DNA from: Halomicrococcus gelatinilyticus | GTDB taxonomy: Archaea > Halobacteriota > Halobacteria > Halobacteriales > Haladaptataceae | Length of the DNA stretch: 64,000 nucleotides | Assembly: GCA_024227995.1 (NCBI GenBank) | Contig: CP100465.1 | Coordinates: 186,001-250,000 of the forward strand | Direction of reading: 5' to 3' | Part shown: in pieces, positions 32,331 to 42,020 of the stretch | Numbering within the stretch: the stretch's first letter is position 1 | Layout: every line of letters starts with the position of its first letter | The notes under the pieces: generated by a model | Told to the model about the DNA's origin: nothing | What the model saw: the letters and a program-made list of their open reading frames with translations, nothing else | Database searches by the model: none | Made by a program: the position numbers and the translations under genes

Positions 32331-32792
32331 ATGGCCTACAGCTACGAGCCCCACTACTTCGAGGACTTCGAGGAAGGACAGACGTTCGAGAGCGTCGGCC
32401 GCACCGTCACCGAGTACGACTTCGTGATGCACTCGGCGTTCACCGGCGACTGGACCGAACTCCACACGAACAAGGAGTACGCCGAGGAGGAGAACTTCGG
32501 CGAGCGCGTCGCCCACGGCCCGATGACGTTCTCGCTCGCGACCGGGTTCGTCTACCGCATCGGTATCCTCGAACGCACCGTGCTGGCGTTCCTCGGGATG
32601 AACTACATGGACATCCCGAACCCCGTCTACATGGACGACACCATCTCGCTGGACATGGAGGTCGTCGAGACGAAGGACATCAGCAGCCGCGACGACTCCG
32701 GCCTCGTCGTCATCGACACGACGATGACGAACCAGGAGGACACCATCGTCTTCGAGGGCGACATGAAGTTCCTCATCAAGAAGCGCGACTGA
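32331..32792 (+). CDS. MaoC-like (R)-specific enoyl-CoA hydratase
   Basis: 153 residues, a single hotdog MaoC domain. The hydratase motif YDFVMHSAFTGDWTELHTNKEYAE has the catalytic Asp and His (DxxxxH pattern), and FGERVAHGPMTFSLATGF continues the fold. In the phenylacetate pathway the C-terminal MaoC half of PaaZ hydrolyses oxepin-CoA; the stand-alone form between paaK and paaABCD could do this job (inference), but it could equally serve other acyl-CoAs. The aldehyde dehydrogenase half of PaaZ is not in the window. Confidence 0.88.
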   Translation: MAYSYEPHYFEDFEEGQTFESVGRTVTEYDFVMHSAFTGDWTELHTNKEYAEEENFGERVAHGPMTFSLATGFVYRIGILERTVLAFLGMNYMDIPNPVYMDDTISLDMEVVETKDISSRDDSGLVVIDTTMTNQEDTIVFEGDMKFLIKKRD

Positions 32793-33074
32793 GGACGGAC
32801 AGCGACCGGGGACAGCTCCGGGAGTGGCGAGCACGCCCGCGATTGCTGATTCTTCCGCGCGGTCGGGACCCGGTCGGTGCTGGCGGGTGAGCCAGCGGGC
32901 GGTGCGACCCCGCGGACGGGACGACTCCGCGACGGGAGACTGTCCGGCGGCCGACTGCGCAGGCGGTCGACAGCGCCGACGGCGGTGACGACAGCTTCAA
33001 GGTATGACGACGACGCAACTTCACGATAGCAATGGGTACGACACGTGGTAGCATCGAACGGCGCGAGGGAATCG

Positions 33075-35123
33075 ATGGCTGACCGATCGACGCGCGTCGG
33101 CGTCGACGTCGGCGGTACGTTCACCGACATCGTCTCGATACGAGACGGGGCGGTCCAGGTTAGCAAGACACCGTCGACCCCTGACGCGCCCGAGCAGGCG
33201 GTCCTCGACGGACTCCGGACGGTCCGGGACCGTGACGACCTCGCGTTCCAGGACGTCGACTTCCTCGCGCACGGGACCACCGTGGCGACGAACGCCGTCC
33301 TCGAAGTGGAGTGGGCGGACACCGCTCTGGTCACGACCGAGGGGTTCGGCGACGCCCTCGAGATCGGTCGCCAGGCCCGTCCCGACATCTACGACTTCCA
33401 GGTGGAGAAACCCCGGCCCGTGGTCGAGCGCGACCGGCGCTACGAGGTACCGGAGCGACTCGACGAGCGCGGCAATCCGCTCGTCGAGCTAGACGAGAGC
33501 GCGGTCAGGGACCTCGCCGCGGAGTTGCGGGAGACCGGCGTCGAGAGCGTCGCCGTCAGCCTGCTCTTCTCGTTCGAGAACGACGTTCACGAGCGCCGCG
33601 TCCGCGAACTGCTCCGCGAGGAGGGCCTCGACGCCTCCTTCTCGCTGTCCAGCAACGTCCTCCCCGAGATTCGCGAGTACGAACGCACGCTGACGACGGG
33701 GCTGAACGCCGCACTCAAACCGGTGATGGACGAGTACATCGGGAACCTGGAGTCCCGGATCGCGGACGACGACATCGCCGCCGAACTCAAGATAATGCAG
33801 TCCAACGGCGGAATCATCACCGCCGACGCGGCCAGGGAGCAACCGGTCAACACGCTCCTGTCCGGACCGGCGGCCGGCGTGCAGGGTGCGGCCTACGTCG
33901 CGGAACTCGCCGGGACGGAGGACATCATCACGATGGACATGGGCGGTACCTCCTGCGACGTATCGCTGGTCGAGGGCGGCGAACCGCTCGTCACGACCGA
34001 CGTCGAGGTCGGTGACTACCCCGTCAGCGTCCCGATGATCGACATCCACACGGTCGGCGCAGGCGGCGGGTCGATCGCGTGGATCGACGCCGGCGACGCG
34101 CTCCGCGTCGGTCCGCGGTCGGCGGGCGCGAACCCCGGTCCGGTCTGCTACGGCCGGGGGGGCGACCGTCCGACGACGACGGACGCTCACCTCCTGCTCG
34201 GGCGACTGGACCCCGAATCCTTCCTCTCGGACGATCTGGACGGTGCGGCGGACGCCGCCGAGCGAGTCGTCGAGCGCGACGTCGCCGACCCCCTCGGGAT
34301 GAGCGTGCAGGAGGCCGCGCAGGGAATCCTCGACGTGGCGAACGCGAACATGGCGCGAGCGCTCCGCGTGGTCTCCGTCGAGCGTGGATACGACCCGCGG
34401 GAGTTCGGCCTGGTGGCGTTCGGCGGTGCCGGACCGCTGCACGCCTGCAAACTCGCCGCGGAACTCGACGTCCCGCGCGTCATCGTTCCCCGAACGGCGG
34501 GCGTCCTCTCGGCGCTCGGACTGCTGATCAGCGACGTGCTGTACGACTACAGCACCTCGCGCGTGCGGCCGTTCGTCGAGTTGGACGCCGCGGACCTGCA
34601 GGCGACGTTCGACTCCTTCGCCGACGAGGGGCGGGAGCGACTCGCGGACGAGGACCACCCGGAGGGACAGCGCCAGTTCGAACGCTCCGTCGACCTTCGG
34701 TACGAGGGACAGTCGTTCGAACTGTCGGTGCCGGTTCCCGACGGGGACCTCGACGCCGACGCCCTCGCGACCATCGTCGACCGGTTCCACGAGCGCCACC
34801 GCCAGCGGTACGGCCACGCCTACGAGTCCGAACCCGTCGAACTCGTCACCATCCGGCTCCGGGTCCGTGGCGTCGTGGAGACGCCCGACCTGGCCTACAG
34901 CGGGGCAAACGGTGATCTGGCCGACGCCGTCAGCGATACCCGGCCGGTGGTATACGACGGAACGGTCCACGACACGCGCATCTACGACCGCCAGCGGCTA
35001 CCGTCCGGGGCCTCGTTCGACGGCCCCGCCGTGGTCGAGGGCGTCGAGAGCACCGTCGTCGTCCACCCCCACCAGCGGGTCAGCGTCGACGAGTACGGAA
35101 CGCTACTGGTGGAGGGACAGTGA
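33075..35123 (+). CDS. hyuA: Hydantoinase/oxoprolinase subunit A (HyuA)
   Basis: 682 residues from the ATG at 33075 (an upstream alternative start at 33045 has no support). It opens with VGVDVGGTFTDIVS, the phosphate-binding motif of the ASKHA-fold hydantoinase A family, continues with LMS-type ATP motifs (ITMDMGGTSCDVSLV), HTVGAGGGSIAWID, and VAFGGAGPLHACKLA, and ends with the Hyu C-terminal domain. Together with HyuB it opens five-membered cyclic amides such as N-methylhydantoin or 5-oxoproline using ATP, or carboxylates ketones in the acetophenone group; substrate undecided. Confidence 0.88.
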   Translation: MADRSTRVGVDVGGTFTDIVSIRDGAVQVSKTPSTPDAPEQAVLDGLRTVRDRDDLAFQDVDFLAHGTTVATNAVLEVEWADTALVTTEGFGDALEIGRQARPDIYDFQVEKPRPVVERDRRYEVPERLDERGNPLVELDESAVRDLAAELRETGVESVAVSLLFSFENDVHERRVRELLREEGLDASFSLSSNVLPEIREYERTLTTGLNAALKPVMDEYIGNLESRIADDDIAAELKIMQSNGGIITADAAREQPVNTLLSGPAAGVQGAAYVAELAGTEDIITMDMGGTSCDVSLVEGGEPLVTTDVEVGDYPVSVPMIDIHTVGAGGGSIAWIDAGDALRVGPRSAGANPGPVCYGRGGDRPTTTDAHLLLGRLDPESFLSDDLDGAADAAERVVERDVADPLGMSVQEAAQGILDVANANMARALRVVSVERGYDPREFGLVAFGGAGPLHACKLAAELDVPRVIVPRTAGVLSALGLLISDVLYDYSTSRVRPFVELDAADLQATFDSFADEGRERLADEDHPEGQRQFERSVDLRYEGQSFELSVPVPDGDLDADALATIVDRFHERHRQRYGHAYESEPVELVTIRLRVRGVVETPDLAYSGANGDLADAVSDTRPVVYDGTVHDTRIYDRQRLPSGASFDGPAVVEGVESTVVVHPHQRVSVDEYGTLLVEGQ

Positions 35124-36853
35124 TGGTCGACTCGGTCACGCTCGAAGTCATCCGCAACGCCTGTATCGCCGTCGCCGAGGAGATGAACGCGAACCTCATC
35201 CGGACCGGGTACTCGCCGAACATCAAGGAGCGCCGGGACTGCTCGTGTGCGCTGTTCGACGCCGACGCCCAGATGATCTCGCAGGCGGAGAACATGCCGG
35301 TCCACCTCGGGGCGATGCCGTACTCCGTCGAGGCGGCCGTCGACCGCTTCCCGCCCGAGACGCTCGAACCGGGCGACGCCGTCCTGTTGAACGACCCCTT
35401 CTACGGCGGCGCACACCTTCCCGACCTCACGCTCGTGACCCCGGTGTTCGTCGACGGCGAGATACTCGCGTTCGCGGCGAACCGCGCGCATCACGCCGAC
35501 ATCGGCGGCTCGCGCGCCGGGAGCGTCGCCGCCGACTCGACCGAGATATACCAGGAAGGCCTGCGGATTCCGCCGGTGAAACTGTTCGAAGGCGGCGAGC
35601 CGAACGAGGCCGTCTTCGACGTGGTGCTGACGAACGTCCGCACCCCGGACGAGCGACGCGGGGACCTCCGCGCGCAGGAGGCGGCCAACCAGACGGGCGT
35701 CCGCCGCTTCCGCGACCTCGCCGAGAAGTACGGCGTCGAGACGCTGCGGGACGCCCTCGACGGTATCAAGACCTACTCCGAGCGCCGCATGCGGTCCGAG
35801 ATAGCGGCGTTGCCGGACGGCACGTACGCCTTCGAGGACGTCCTCGACGACGACGGTCTCGGGAACGAGGACGTCCCCATCCGCGCGGAGGTGGTCGTCG
35901 ACGGCGACGAGGTGCGAGTCGACTTCACCGGCACCGCCGAACAGGTCGACGGGCCGGTGAACGCGGTGTTCGCGGTCACCGCGTCCGCGACCTACTACGC
36001 CGTCCGCTGTGTCACCGACCCCGACATCCCCCCGAACCACGGCTGTTACCGACCCATCGACATCGACGCACCCGAGGGGACCGTCGTCAATCCGGAGCCG
36101 CCGGCGGCGGTCGTGGGGGGCAACCTGGAGACCTCCCAGCGGGTCACCGACGTCGTCCTCGGTGCGTTCGGCGAGCAGGTGCCCGAACGCGTCGTCGCGG
36201 CCGGCCAGGGGACGATGAACAACGTCACCTTCGGCGGCACCGACCCCCGCGACGGGTCGCCGTACGCCTTCTACGAGACGCAGGGCGGCGGGTTCGGCGG
36301 CCGCGACGGCGCGGACGGGATTGACGGCGTCCACGTCCACATGAGCAACACGATGAACACGCCCGCCGAGGTGCTGGAGACCGCCTATCCGCTCCGGGTG
36401 ACACGCTACGAACTCCGCCCCGACTCCGGCGGCGCGGGCGAGTTCCGCGGCGGCCTCGGTCTGCGCCGGGACATCCGCGTTCGCGGCCACGAGGCGACGT
36501 TCAGCCTCCTCGCCGACCGCCACCGCCACGCACCGTACGGACTCGACGGCGGCGACCCCGGTGAACCGGGCGCGGCGTACCTCCTGGACGGCGACGAGAC
36601 CCGCATCGACCAGAAGTCCATCCACGACCTGCCAGCGGGGACCACCGTCAGCATCCGCACGCCCGGTGGCGGCGGGTACGGCGACCCGTCGGACCGCGAC
36701 CCGGCAGCCGTCGCCCGGGACGTGCGTCTCGGCAAGGTGTCGGTCGAGGAGGCGCTCCGACGGTACGACGTCGACCGCGACGACCTCGACCTCGGCGACG
36801 CCGACGGCGGCCGTCTGGAACGCGACGGCGTGGACTCCGACGGAACGGAGTGA
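35123..36853 (+). CDS. hyuB: Hydantoinase/oxoprolinase subunit B (HyuB)
   Basis: 576 residues, beginning at the ATG sharing one base with the hyuA stop (a GTG three nt earlier is equally in frame). Typical HyuB features: [87 protein letters not shown] (metal-binding His), [12 protein letters not shown], and [16 protein letters not shown]. It is the partner of HyuA in one enzyme. The next gene, an amidohydrolase, follows after 55 nt. Confidence 0.9.
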   Translation: MVDSVTLEVIRNACIAVAEEMNANLIRTGYSPNIKERRDCSCALFDADAQMISQAENMPVHLGAMPYSVEAAVDRFPPETLEPGDAVLLNDPFYGGAHLPDLTLVTPVFVDGEILAFAANRAHHADIGGSRAGSVAADSTEIYQEGLRIPPVKLFEGGEPNEAVFDVVLTNVRTPDERRGDLRAQEAANQTGVRRFRDLAEKYGVETLRDALDGIKTYSERRMRSEIAALPDGTYAFEDVLDDDGLGNEDVPIRAEVVVDGDEVRVDFTGTAEQVDGPVNAVFAVTASATYYAVRCVTDPDIPPNHGCYRPIDIDAPEGTVVNPEPPAAVVGGNLETSQRVTDVVLGAFGEQVPERVVAAGQGTMNNVTFGGTDPRDGSPYAFYETQGGGFGGRDGADGIDGVHVHMSNTMNTPAEVLETAYPLRVTRYELRPDSGGAGEFRGGLGLRRDIRVRGHEATFSLLADRHRHAPYGLDGGDPGEPGAAYLLDGDETRIDQKSIHDLPAGTTVSIRTPGGGGYGDPSDRDPAAVARDVRLGKVSVEEALRRYDVDRDDLDLGDADGGRLERDGVDSDGTE

Positions 36854-36908
36854 ACGGTCCGACGGCGAATCCACCGGTGTTTTCTATTCCGATTGCCAAC
36901 GGTGACAC

Positions 36909-37787
36909 ATGGCACCCGTCGATGTCCTCGACGACGAGGACGAACCGCGCATCGTCGACACGCACTGTCACCAGCCCACGGAGGAGTTCCTGAACGACGC
37001 CGGCGGCCAGATGATGGAGGACGCCGCCAACAAGTTCGGGGCGGACATGGAGACGGACACCTACGAGAACCTCGTCGAGGAGTACCACGAGGTCGGCATC
37101 TCCACGGCCGTCCTCCTCGGCTGGGACGCCGAGACCAACACCGGCAACCCGCCGGTGCCGAACGACTACGTCGCCGAGATCCGCGACCAGTACGACGACT
37201 TCTTCGTCGGGTTCGCGAGCGTCGACCCCCTGAAGGACGACTGCGCCCAGGAGGCCGAACGCGCCGTGAAGGATCTCGACCTTTCCGGGTTCAAGTTCCA
37301 GCAGATCGCCCAGGGGTTCGACCCGAGCGACCCCGAGCACGACGAACTGTGGACCACCATCGAGGACCTCGGCGTCCCCGTCGTGTTCCACGGCGGCAAC
37401 TCCACGCTCGGCGCGGGCGCTCCGGGCGGGCGCGGACTGAAGGTCAAGCACGGCAACCCCATGCTCATCGACGACGTCGCCGCCGAGCACCCCGACCTCC
37501 AGATCCTCATCGCTCATCCCGCGTTCCCGTGGGAGAAGGAGCAACTCGCCATCTGCCAGCAGAAGGGGAACGTGTACATGGACCTCTCCGGGTGGATGCC
37601 CCGGTACATCGACGACCAGGTGCTGCACTACGCGAAGACCCTCCTGCAGGACAAGGTGATGTTCGGCACCGACTACCCGATGATCGACCCGAAGCCGTGG
37701 CTCGAACAGTTCGCCGAACTCGAGTTCCCCGAGGAGGTCCAGCGCAAGATCCTCTGGGAGAACGCCGAACAGTTCCTCGACCTGTAA
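36909..37787 (+). CDS. Amidohydrolase (ACMSD/amidohydrolase-2 family)
   Basis: 292 residues, a TIM-barrel metallohydrolase. IVDTHCHQPTEEF (about residues 15-27) gives the HxH metal motif; further conserved points are GFKFQQIAQGF, the VVFHGGNST strand (His), ILIAHPAFPWEKEQL (His) and MFGTDYPMIDP (Asp). The family includes aminocarboxymuconate-semialdehyde decarboxylase and ring-cleavage hydrolases. Position after hyuAB hints at a shared catabolic path for a ring compound, but the reaction is not identified. Confidence 0.85.
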   Translation: MAPVDVLDDEDEPRIVDTHCHQPTEEFLNDAGGQMMEDAANKFGADMETDTYENLVEEYHEVGISTAVLLGWDAETNTGNPPVPNDYVAEIRDQYDDFFVGFASVDPLKDDCAQEAERAVKDLDLSGFKFQQIAQGFDPSDPEHDELWTTIEDLGVPVVFHGGNSTLGAGAPGGRGLKVKHGNPMLIDDVAAEHPDLQILIAHPAFPWEKEQLAICQQKGNVYMDLSGWMPRYIDDQVLHYAKTLLQDKVMFGTDYPMIDPKPWLEQFAELEFPEEVQRKILWENAEQFLDL

Positions 37788-37984
37788 CGCAGCCGACCCA
37801 TCCCGACCGCTCGTTTTCCGACCGACGCTTCTCGCGTATTTCATCCGCCAAGCGCCTGTTCTCGGTCGACCGAACGGTCGGCCGGAGCGTCCCTCGTCCG
37901 TTCGCCGGACGGCGTTTCAGTGACCCTACTTAATTCTATTTCAGGAAACGCTCATGTCCTCGGCCGGACACCCTTCGAGTGACC

Positions 37985-38587
37985 ATGTCCGACTACGAAC
38001 TCGACCCGCTGCCGTACGACTACGACGCACTCGAACCGCACGTAAGCGAGCAGGTGCTCACGTGGCACCACGACACCCACCACCAGGGCTACGTCAACGG
38101 CTGGAACGCCGCCGAGGAGACGCTCGCCGAGAACCGCGAGGACGGCGACTTCGGCTCCTCCGCCGGCGCCATCCGCAACGTGACCCACAACGGCTCGGGC
38201 CACGTCCTCCACGACCTGTTCTGGAACTCCATGTCCCCGGAGGGCGGCGACGAGCCCGAGGGACCGCTCGCCGACCGCATCGCGGCGGACTTCGGCTCCT
38301 ACGAGGCCTGGAAGGGCGAGTTCGAGGCGGCCGCGAGCGACGCCGGCGGCTGGGCGCTGCTGGTCTACGACTCCTTCAGCAACCAGCTCCGCAACGTCGT
38401 CGTGGACAAGCACGACCAGGGCGCGCTCTGGGGCAGCCACCCCGTCCTGGCGCTCGACGTCTGGGAGCACTCCTACTACCACGACTACGGCCCGGCCCGC
38501 GGCGACTTCGTCGACGCCTTCTTCGAGGTCGTCGACTGGCGCGAACCGACCGCGCGCTACGAGCGCCTGGTCGAACAGTTCGAGTAA
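37985..38587 (+). CDS. sod: Superoxide dismutase, Mn/Fe type
   Basis: 200 residues, dismutes superoxide to O2 and H2O2. The four metal ligands are His28 (VLTWHHDTHHQG), His76 (GSGHVLHDLFW), Asp158 and His162 (LDVWEHSYYHDYG). There is no signal peptide, so it is cytoplasmic. The ATG at 37985 follows two shorter in-frame options; a TTAATT element near 37930 may be its promoter. It lies between hyuAB/amidohydrolase and an orphan Rieske gene, near the O2-using epoxidase operon. Confidence 0.95.
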   Translation: MSDYELDPLPYDYDALEPHVSEQVLTWHHDTHHQGYVNGWNAAEETLAENREDGDFGSSAGAIRNVTHNGSGHVLHDLFWNSMSPEGGDEPEGPLADRIAADFGSYEAWKGEFEAAASDAGGWALLVYDSFSNQLRNVVVDKHDQGALWGSHPVLALDVWEHSYYHDYGPARGDFVDAFFEVVDWREPTARYERLVEQFE

Positions 38588-38634
38588 CTCCCGAATCCGC
38601 TAATTTTTTCGGCCGCTAGCAGTCGACTTTCACC

Positions 38635-39048
38635 ATGGACGACGCGACGCGACTGACCCCCGTCGACGACGTGCCAGCGAACGGGTCGTGGCTGTTCACC
38701 GTCTTCGATCGGACCGGCGAGCGCGAGGAGGCCATCCTCGTCCGCGCGTGCGACGGCGTCGCCGGGTGGCTGAACTTCTGTCAGCACGAGACCGACCAGC
38801 GACTCGACCGCGGGGTCGGCGCCGCCGTCCGCGACGACGAGATCGTCTGTCCGAAGCACGGCTCGATGTTCGACGCCTGCTCAGGAACGTGTGACAACGG
38901 CAAGGCCGCCGGGTCGACGCTCGTCGCGGTGGACGTCGCCGTCGAGGACGGCGCGGTCTTCCTCACGGACGACGCGTACGACTTCGCCCACGAGGGCGGC
39001 ATCGAGGACGACGACCTGCCGGGGTCGTCGTCGCACCTCACCTTCTAG
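38635..39048 (+). CDS. Rieske [2Fe-2S] protein (soluble, ferredoxin-like)
   Basis: 137 residues. The first ligand pair is in NFCQHETDQRL (CxH) and the second in VCPKHGSMFDACSG (CxxH), the Rieske signature; there is no signal peptide or membrane segment, so it is probably a cytoplasmic Rieske ferredoxin. Such proteins pass electrons to oxygenases. No oxygenase large subunit is adjacent, but the phenylacetyl-CoA epoxidase operon lies 2 kb away and lacks its PaaE reductase here, so it could be part of that chain (inference). Confidence 0.88.
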   Translation: MDDATRLTPVDDVPANGSWLFTVFDRTGEREEAILVRACDGVAGWLNFCQHETDQRLDRGVGAAVRDDEIVCPKHGSMFDACSGTCDNGKAAGSTLVAVDVAVEDGAVFLTDDAYDFAHEGGIEDDDLPGSSSHLTF

Positions 39049-39051
39049 GTC

Positions 39052-39816
39052 TCACTCGAACTCGGGTTCACGACCTTCGAGGAACGCCGAGACGCCCTCC
39101 TCGTGGGCCGGCGTTCCGTAGGCCAGCGACTGGACCATGTTCTCGAACTCCATCGCCTCGCGCCACTCCTTGCCCATGTTGCCGTGGATGGCGCGCTTGG
39201 CGAGGCCGATGGTCTTCGTGGGGCGCTGCTGAAGGGTTTCAAGCAGGTCGTCGACGGCGGCGTCGAGTTGCTCGTCCGGCACGACCTCGTTGACGAGGTC
39301 CATCTCCGCGGCCTCGTCGGCGCCGAAGAACTCCCCGGTGAACGCCAGGCGCTTGGCCGTCCGCAGGCCGACGAGCTTCGGGAGGAGGAAGGAGCCGCCG
39401 GTGTCGGGGATGAGGCCGACGCGGACGAACGCGCAGCCGAACGTCGCCGACTCGACTGCGTAGGCGAAGTCGCTGATGGCCGTGATGGCCAGTCCCGCGC
39501 CGACGGCGTCGCCGTTCACCTTCGCGACGATGGGGACGGGCGCGTCGAGCGCCTCCTCGACGACGCGACCGAACGTCTCCGTGACCCGGTCGAAAGCCTC
39601 GTCCGGGCTCTCCTCGCGCTCGGCCATCGACTGGATGTCGCCGCCGGCGCTGAACGCCTCGCCCTCGCCGGTCAGCACGACGGCGTCGTGTTCGCTGGCG
39701 TCGGACTCGGCGAGCACCTCGGCCAGTTCCTCCGCCGCCTCGATGCTGAAGGCGTTCAGCACGTCCGGGCGGTCGAACGTCACGGTGCGGATTCCGTCCT
39801 CGTCGGAGACTCGCAT
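39052..39816 (-). CDS. Enoyl-CoA hydratase/isomerase (second crotonase)
   Basis: 254 residues. Oxyanion-hole motifs FSAGGDIQSMAE and NGDAVGAGLAITAISDFAYAVESATFGCAFVRVGLIPDTGGSFLLPKLVG mark a crotonase; the C-terminal end is the usual MEFENMVQSLAYGTPAHEEGVSAFLEGREPEF. The hydratase glutamate pair is not both clear, so isomerase or PaaG/PaaB-type activity is as possible as hydration. It converges on the Rieske gene with 3 nt between stops and lies near the epoxidase operon, which would need a PaaG-like isomerase. Confidence 0.88.
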   Translation of the reverse strand: MRVSDEDGIRTVTFDRPDVLNAFSIEAAEELAEVLAESDASEHDAVVLTGEGEAFSAGGDIQSMAEREESPDEAFDRVTETFGRVVEEALDAPVPIVAKVNGDAVGAGLAITAISDFAYAVESATFGCAFVRVGLIPDTGGSFLLPKLVGLRTAKRLAFTGEFFGADEAAEMDLVNEVVPDEQLDAAVDDLLETLQQRPTKTIGLAKRAIHGNMGKEWREAMEFENMVQSLAYGTPAHEEGVSAFLEGREPEFE

Positions 39817-39950
39817 ATCCGAGCGTTTCCCTCCAGTGAGTTAAGGGTACTCACCCGCCGGGCGACCGGCGACCGTCCGCCGGACGACGCGACGGCAATG
39901 GACCGGGGGAAGAAGTACGCTTAAGCCGCTCCCACGTGCACGTCGCCGGT

Positions 39951-40334
39951 ATGGACATCGAAGCGTTCTTCGAGGGGATGCCGTTCGCCGACCTGCTCGG
40001 CGTCGAGGTGACCGAGGCAGCGGACGGCCACGCTGAAGGACACGTCGAGATGCGCCAGGAACTGTCCTGGAACCAGGATCGCGAGATGGCACACGGCGGC
40101 GTCACGTTCACGCTCGCGGACACCGTCGGCGGCGCGGCGCTCGTCTCGCTGAACGACCAGCCCGTACCGACCGTCGACATGCGGATCGACTACCTCGCCG
40201 CCGGGACCGGCGACCTGTACGCCGAGGCTGACGTCGTCCGGAACGGGAGCGACGTCGGCGTCGTCGACGTGGCGGTCTACGACGAGGACGACGAGCACGT
40301 CGCGGACGCCCGCGGCGTCTACAAGACCGGGTAG
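39951..40334 (+). CDS. PaaI-like thioesterase (second copy)
   Basis: 127 residues from the ATG at 39951, about 30 nt after a CTTAAG element (39919-39925). Hotdog fold with REMAHGGVTFTLADTVGGAALVS (HGG plus Asp) and TVDMRIDYLAAGTGDLYAEADVV. The best match in pattern is PaaI/YdiI-type aryl or acyl-CoA thioesterase. It lies upstream of the regulator and paaABCD, consistent with release of CoA from aberrant epoxidase products (inference). Confidence 0.85.
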   Translation: MDIEAFFEGMPFADLLGVEVTEAADGHAEGHVEMRQELSWNQDREMAHGGVTFTLADTVGGAALVSLNDQPVPTVDMRIDYLAAGTGDLYAEADVVRNGSDVGVVDVAVYDEDDEHVADARGVYKTG

Positions 40335-40348
40335 AACACACTCCCTTT

Positions 40349-41017
40349 TCAGCCGAACAACTGCGTGAACAGCGCCCGTTGTGCGCGGTGGAGGCGTTCG
40401 AGGAAGGCCGACTTGCTGACGCCGAGTTCGTCGGCGACGTCGCTGGCGGTAACCTTCCGGGGGACGGCGAAGTACCCCATCTCCAGCGCGGCGCGCAGGG
40501 CGCGCTCCTGCGCGGGCGTGACGTCCCACTGGCGAGCGACGACGGTCTCGTCCTCCGAGCCGAGCGGGTGGACGCGCGCCAGGGTCACGCCGACGGCCTC
40601 GCCGGCAGCTTCGAGGACGCCCTGGAGGACGTCGTGGCCGACGACCGCGCCGGTGAACGTCGCGCCGCCGTCGCGGTAGCGTAGCGACTCCGCCATGAAG
40701 CCGGCGTTCGTCAGTTCGTGGACGATGCAGGGGTGTTTCGAGAGACAGCGGTAGTTCAGTCGGTCGTCGGTCGTCGAGACGTGGAGGTAGCGGACGCGGT
40801 CGTCGGCGTCGAGGAACTCCGTCAGCCCGCCGCTGTCGCCCGGCGCGCTGAACTGCAGGAGGACGTTACCGTCGTCGCGGTACTGCGGCGGCTGGCAGTC
40901 GACGGCGACGTTCGTCGCACGCGTCGCCTCCGCGAGCGGGCAGTCGTCGCCCGTCACGTCGAACTCGACGACGAGGCACTCGTCTATCACGCCCGACCGG
41001 TCGGCCGGGGAGTACAT
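40349..41017 (-). CDS. Bat-type HTH_10 regulator, cysteine-rich (NarO/DmsR-like)
   Basis: 222 residues. The C-terminal third is an HTH_10 domain (VTPAQERALRAALEMGYFAVPRKVTASDVADELGVSKSAFLERLHRAQRAL). The N-terminal part has five cysteines, Cys14, Cys26, Cys41, Cys91 and Cys97 (the last two in RCLSKHPC), like haloarchaeal NarO/DmsR regulators, which are thought to sense O2 or redox through cysteines. It is transcribed divergently from paaABCD, and their promoters overlap, so it probably controls the epoxidase operon (inference). Confidence 0.8.
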   Translation of the reverse strand: MYSPADRSGVIDECLVVEFDVTGDDCPLAEATRATNVAVDCQPPQYRDDGNVLLQFSAPGDSGGLTEFLDADDRVRYLHVSTTDDRLNYRCLSKHPCIVHELTNAGFMAESLRYRDGGATFTGAVVGHDVLQGVLEAAGEAVGVTLARVHPLGSEDETVVARQWDVTPAQERALRAALEMGYFAVPRKVTASDVADELGVSKSAFLERLHRAQRALFTQLFG

Positions 41018-41050
41018 AAATCCCGTTCATGGGCGGGTGAACTGGTATGG
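41015..41050. promoter_or_regulatory. Overlapping divergent promoters of regulator and paaABCD
   Basis: A plus-strand CATAAAT box (41015-41021) covers the regulator's start codon, placing the paa transcript start near 41045. A minus-strand CATACCAG-like box (about 41042-41049) sits over that point and would serve the regulator. The two promoters therefore interfere with one another; a weak inverted element CCCGTTCATGGGCGGG lies between them. Confidence 0.45.
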
Positions 41051-41073
41051 GTCGGGGCGTGTAACGAACGACC

Positions 41074-42018
41074 ATGGAGATAGAGACCGTCAAAGAGCGG
41101 GCCGGTCCGCGGGCGTTCAGCCCGAAGGACGACCTGCCCGAGAAGTACCGGAAGGCAGCCACGCGGATGATCGAGTTCCACGCGAACAGCGAGATCATGG
41201 GCGCGTACCTCGAGAAACCGTTCATCCGCGAGGCCCCGAGCCTCGACCGGAAGCTCGCCTTCTCGGCGAAGGTCCAGGACGAGATCGGTCACGGTCAGCT
41301 CCTCTACCGGGCCGCGGAGTCGCTCGGCGTGAAGACCCGCGACGAGATGCTCGACGACCTCGCGAACGGACAGGGGAAGTTCCTGAACTGCTTCCACTAC
41401 CCGATGGAGAGCTGGGTCGAGACGCCGATGATCGCCTTCTTCGTCGACGGTGCCGCGATGCGACGGCAGGCGACGCTGAAGAAGACCAGCTGGGAACCGT
41501 ACGCCCACGCGATGGACAAGGTCTGCTTCGAGGAGGGCTTCCACGTCAAACACGGCGAGGCTATCCTCTACGAGCTCATGACGGGGTCGAAGAAGGAACA
41601 GGAGATGACCCAGGACGCCTTCGAGACGTGGTGGCCGCGCATCATCCAGTTCTTCGGCCCCACCGACGACAAGTCCACCCACCACGACTTCTCCAGCGAG
41701 GTCGGGCTCAAGCAGATGTCGAACGACGAACTGCGCAACACGTTCCTCAACGCCTACATCCCGAAGGCGAAGAAGTACGGCCTCGAGATTCCCGACGAGC
41801 CGCGCATCACGAAGAACGACGACGGCACCTACGAGGTCCGCGAGGACGACCTCGACTGGGACGAGTTCTTCACCATCGCGAAAAACGAGTACGAGCCGGG
41901 CGTCGGCCAGATAAACGGCCGGAAGAAGGCCCAGGAAGCGGTCGAATGGGTTCGCGAATCGATGGACAGCCACGAACAGAAGATGTACGGCGGCACGCAG
42001 CCGCAGGCGGCTGACTGA
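41074..42018 (+). CDS. paaA: 1,2-phenylacetyl-CoA epoxidase, catalytic subunit A
   Basis: 314 residues, the diiron catalytic subunit of the ring-epoxidising multicomponent oxygenase. The iron-binding helices show VQDEIGHGQLLY (Glu70, His73) and CFEEGFHVKHGE (Glu153/154, His157), the ExxH pairs of the family. It acts on phenylacetyl-CoA with O2. The first gene of the operon paaA-paaB-paaC-paaD-zinc ribbon, spaced or overlapped by 1-8 nt. Length and motifs match bacterial PaaA closely. Confidence 0.96.
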   Translation: MEIETVKERAGPRAFSPKDDLPEKYRKAATRMIEFHANSEIMGAYLEKPFIREAPSLDRKLAFSAKVQDEIGHGQLLYRAAESLGVKTRDEMLDDLANGQGKFLNCFHYPMESWVETPMIAFFVDGAAMRRQATLKKTSWEPYAHAMDKVCFEEGFHVKHGEAILYELMTGSKKEQEMTQDAFETWWPRIIQFFGPTDDKSTHHDFSSEVGLKQMSNDELRNTFLNAYIPKAKKYGLEIPDEPRITKNDDGTYEVREDDLDWDEFFTIAKNEYEPGVGQINGRKKAQEAVEWVRESMDSHEQKMYGGTQPQAAD

Positions 42019-42020
42019 CA

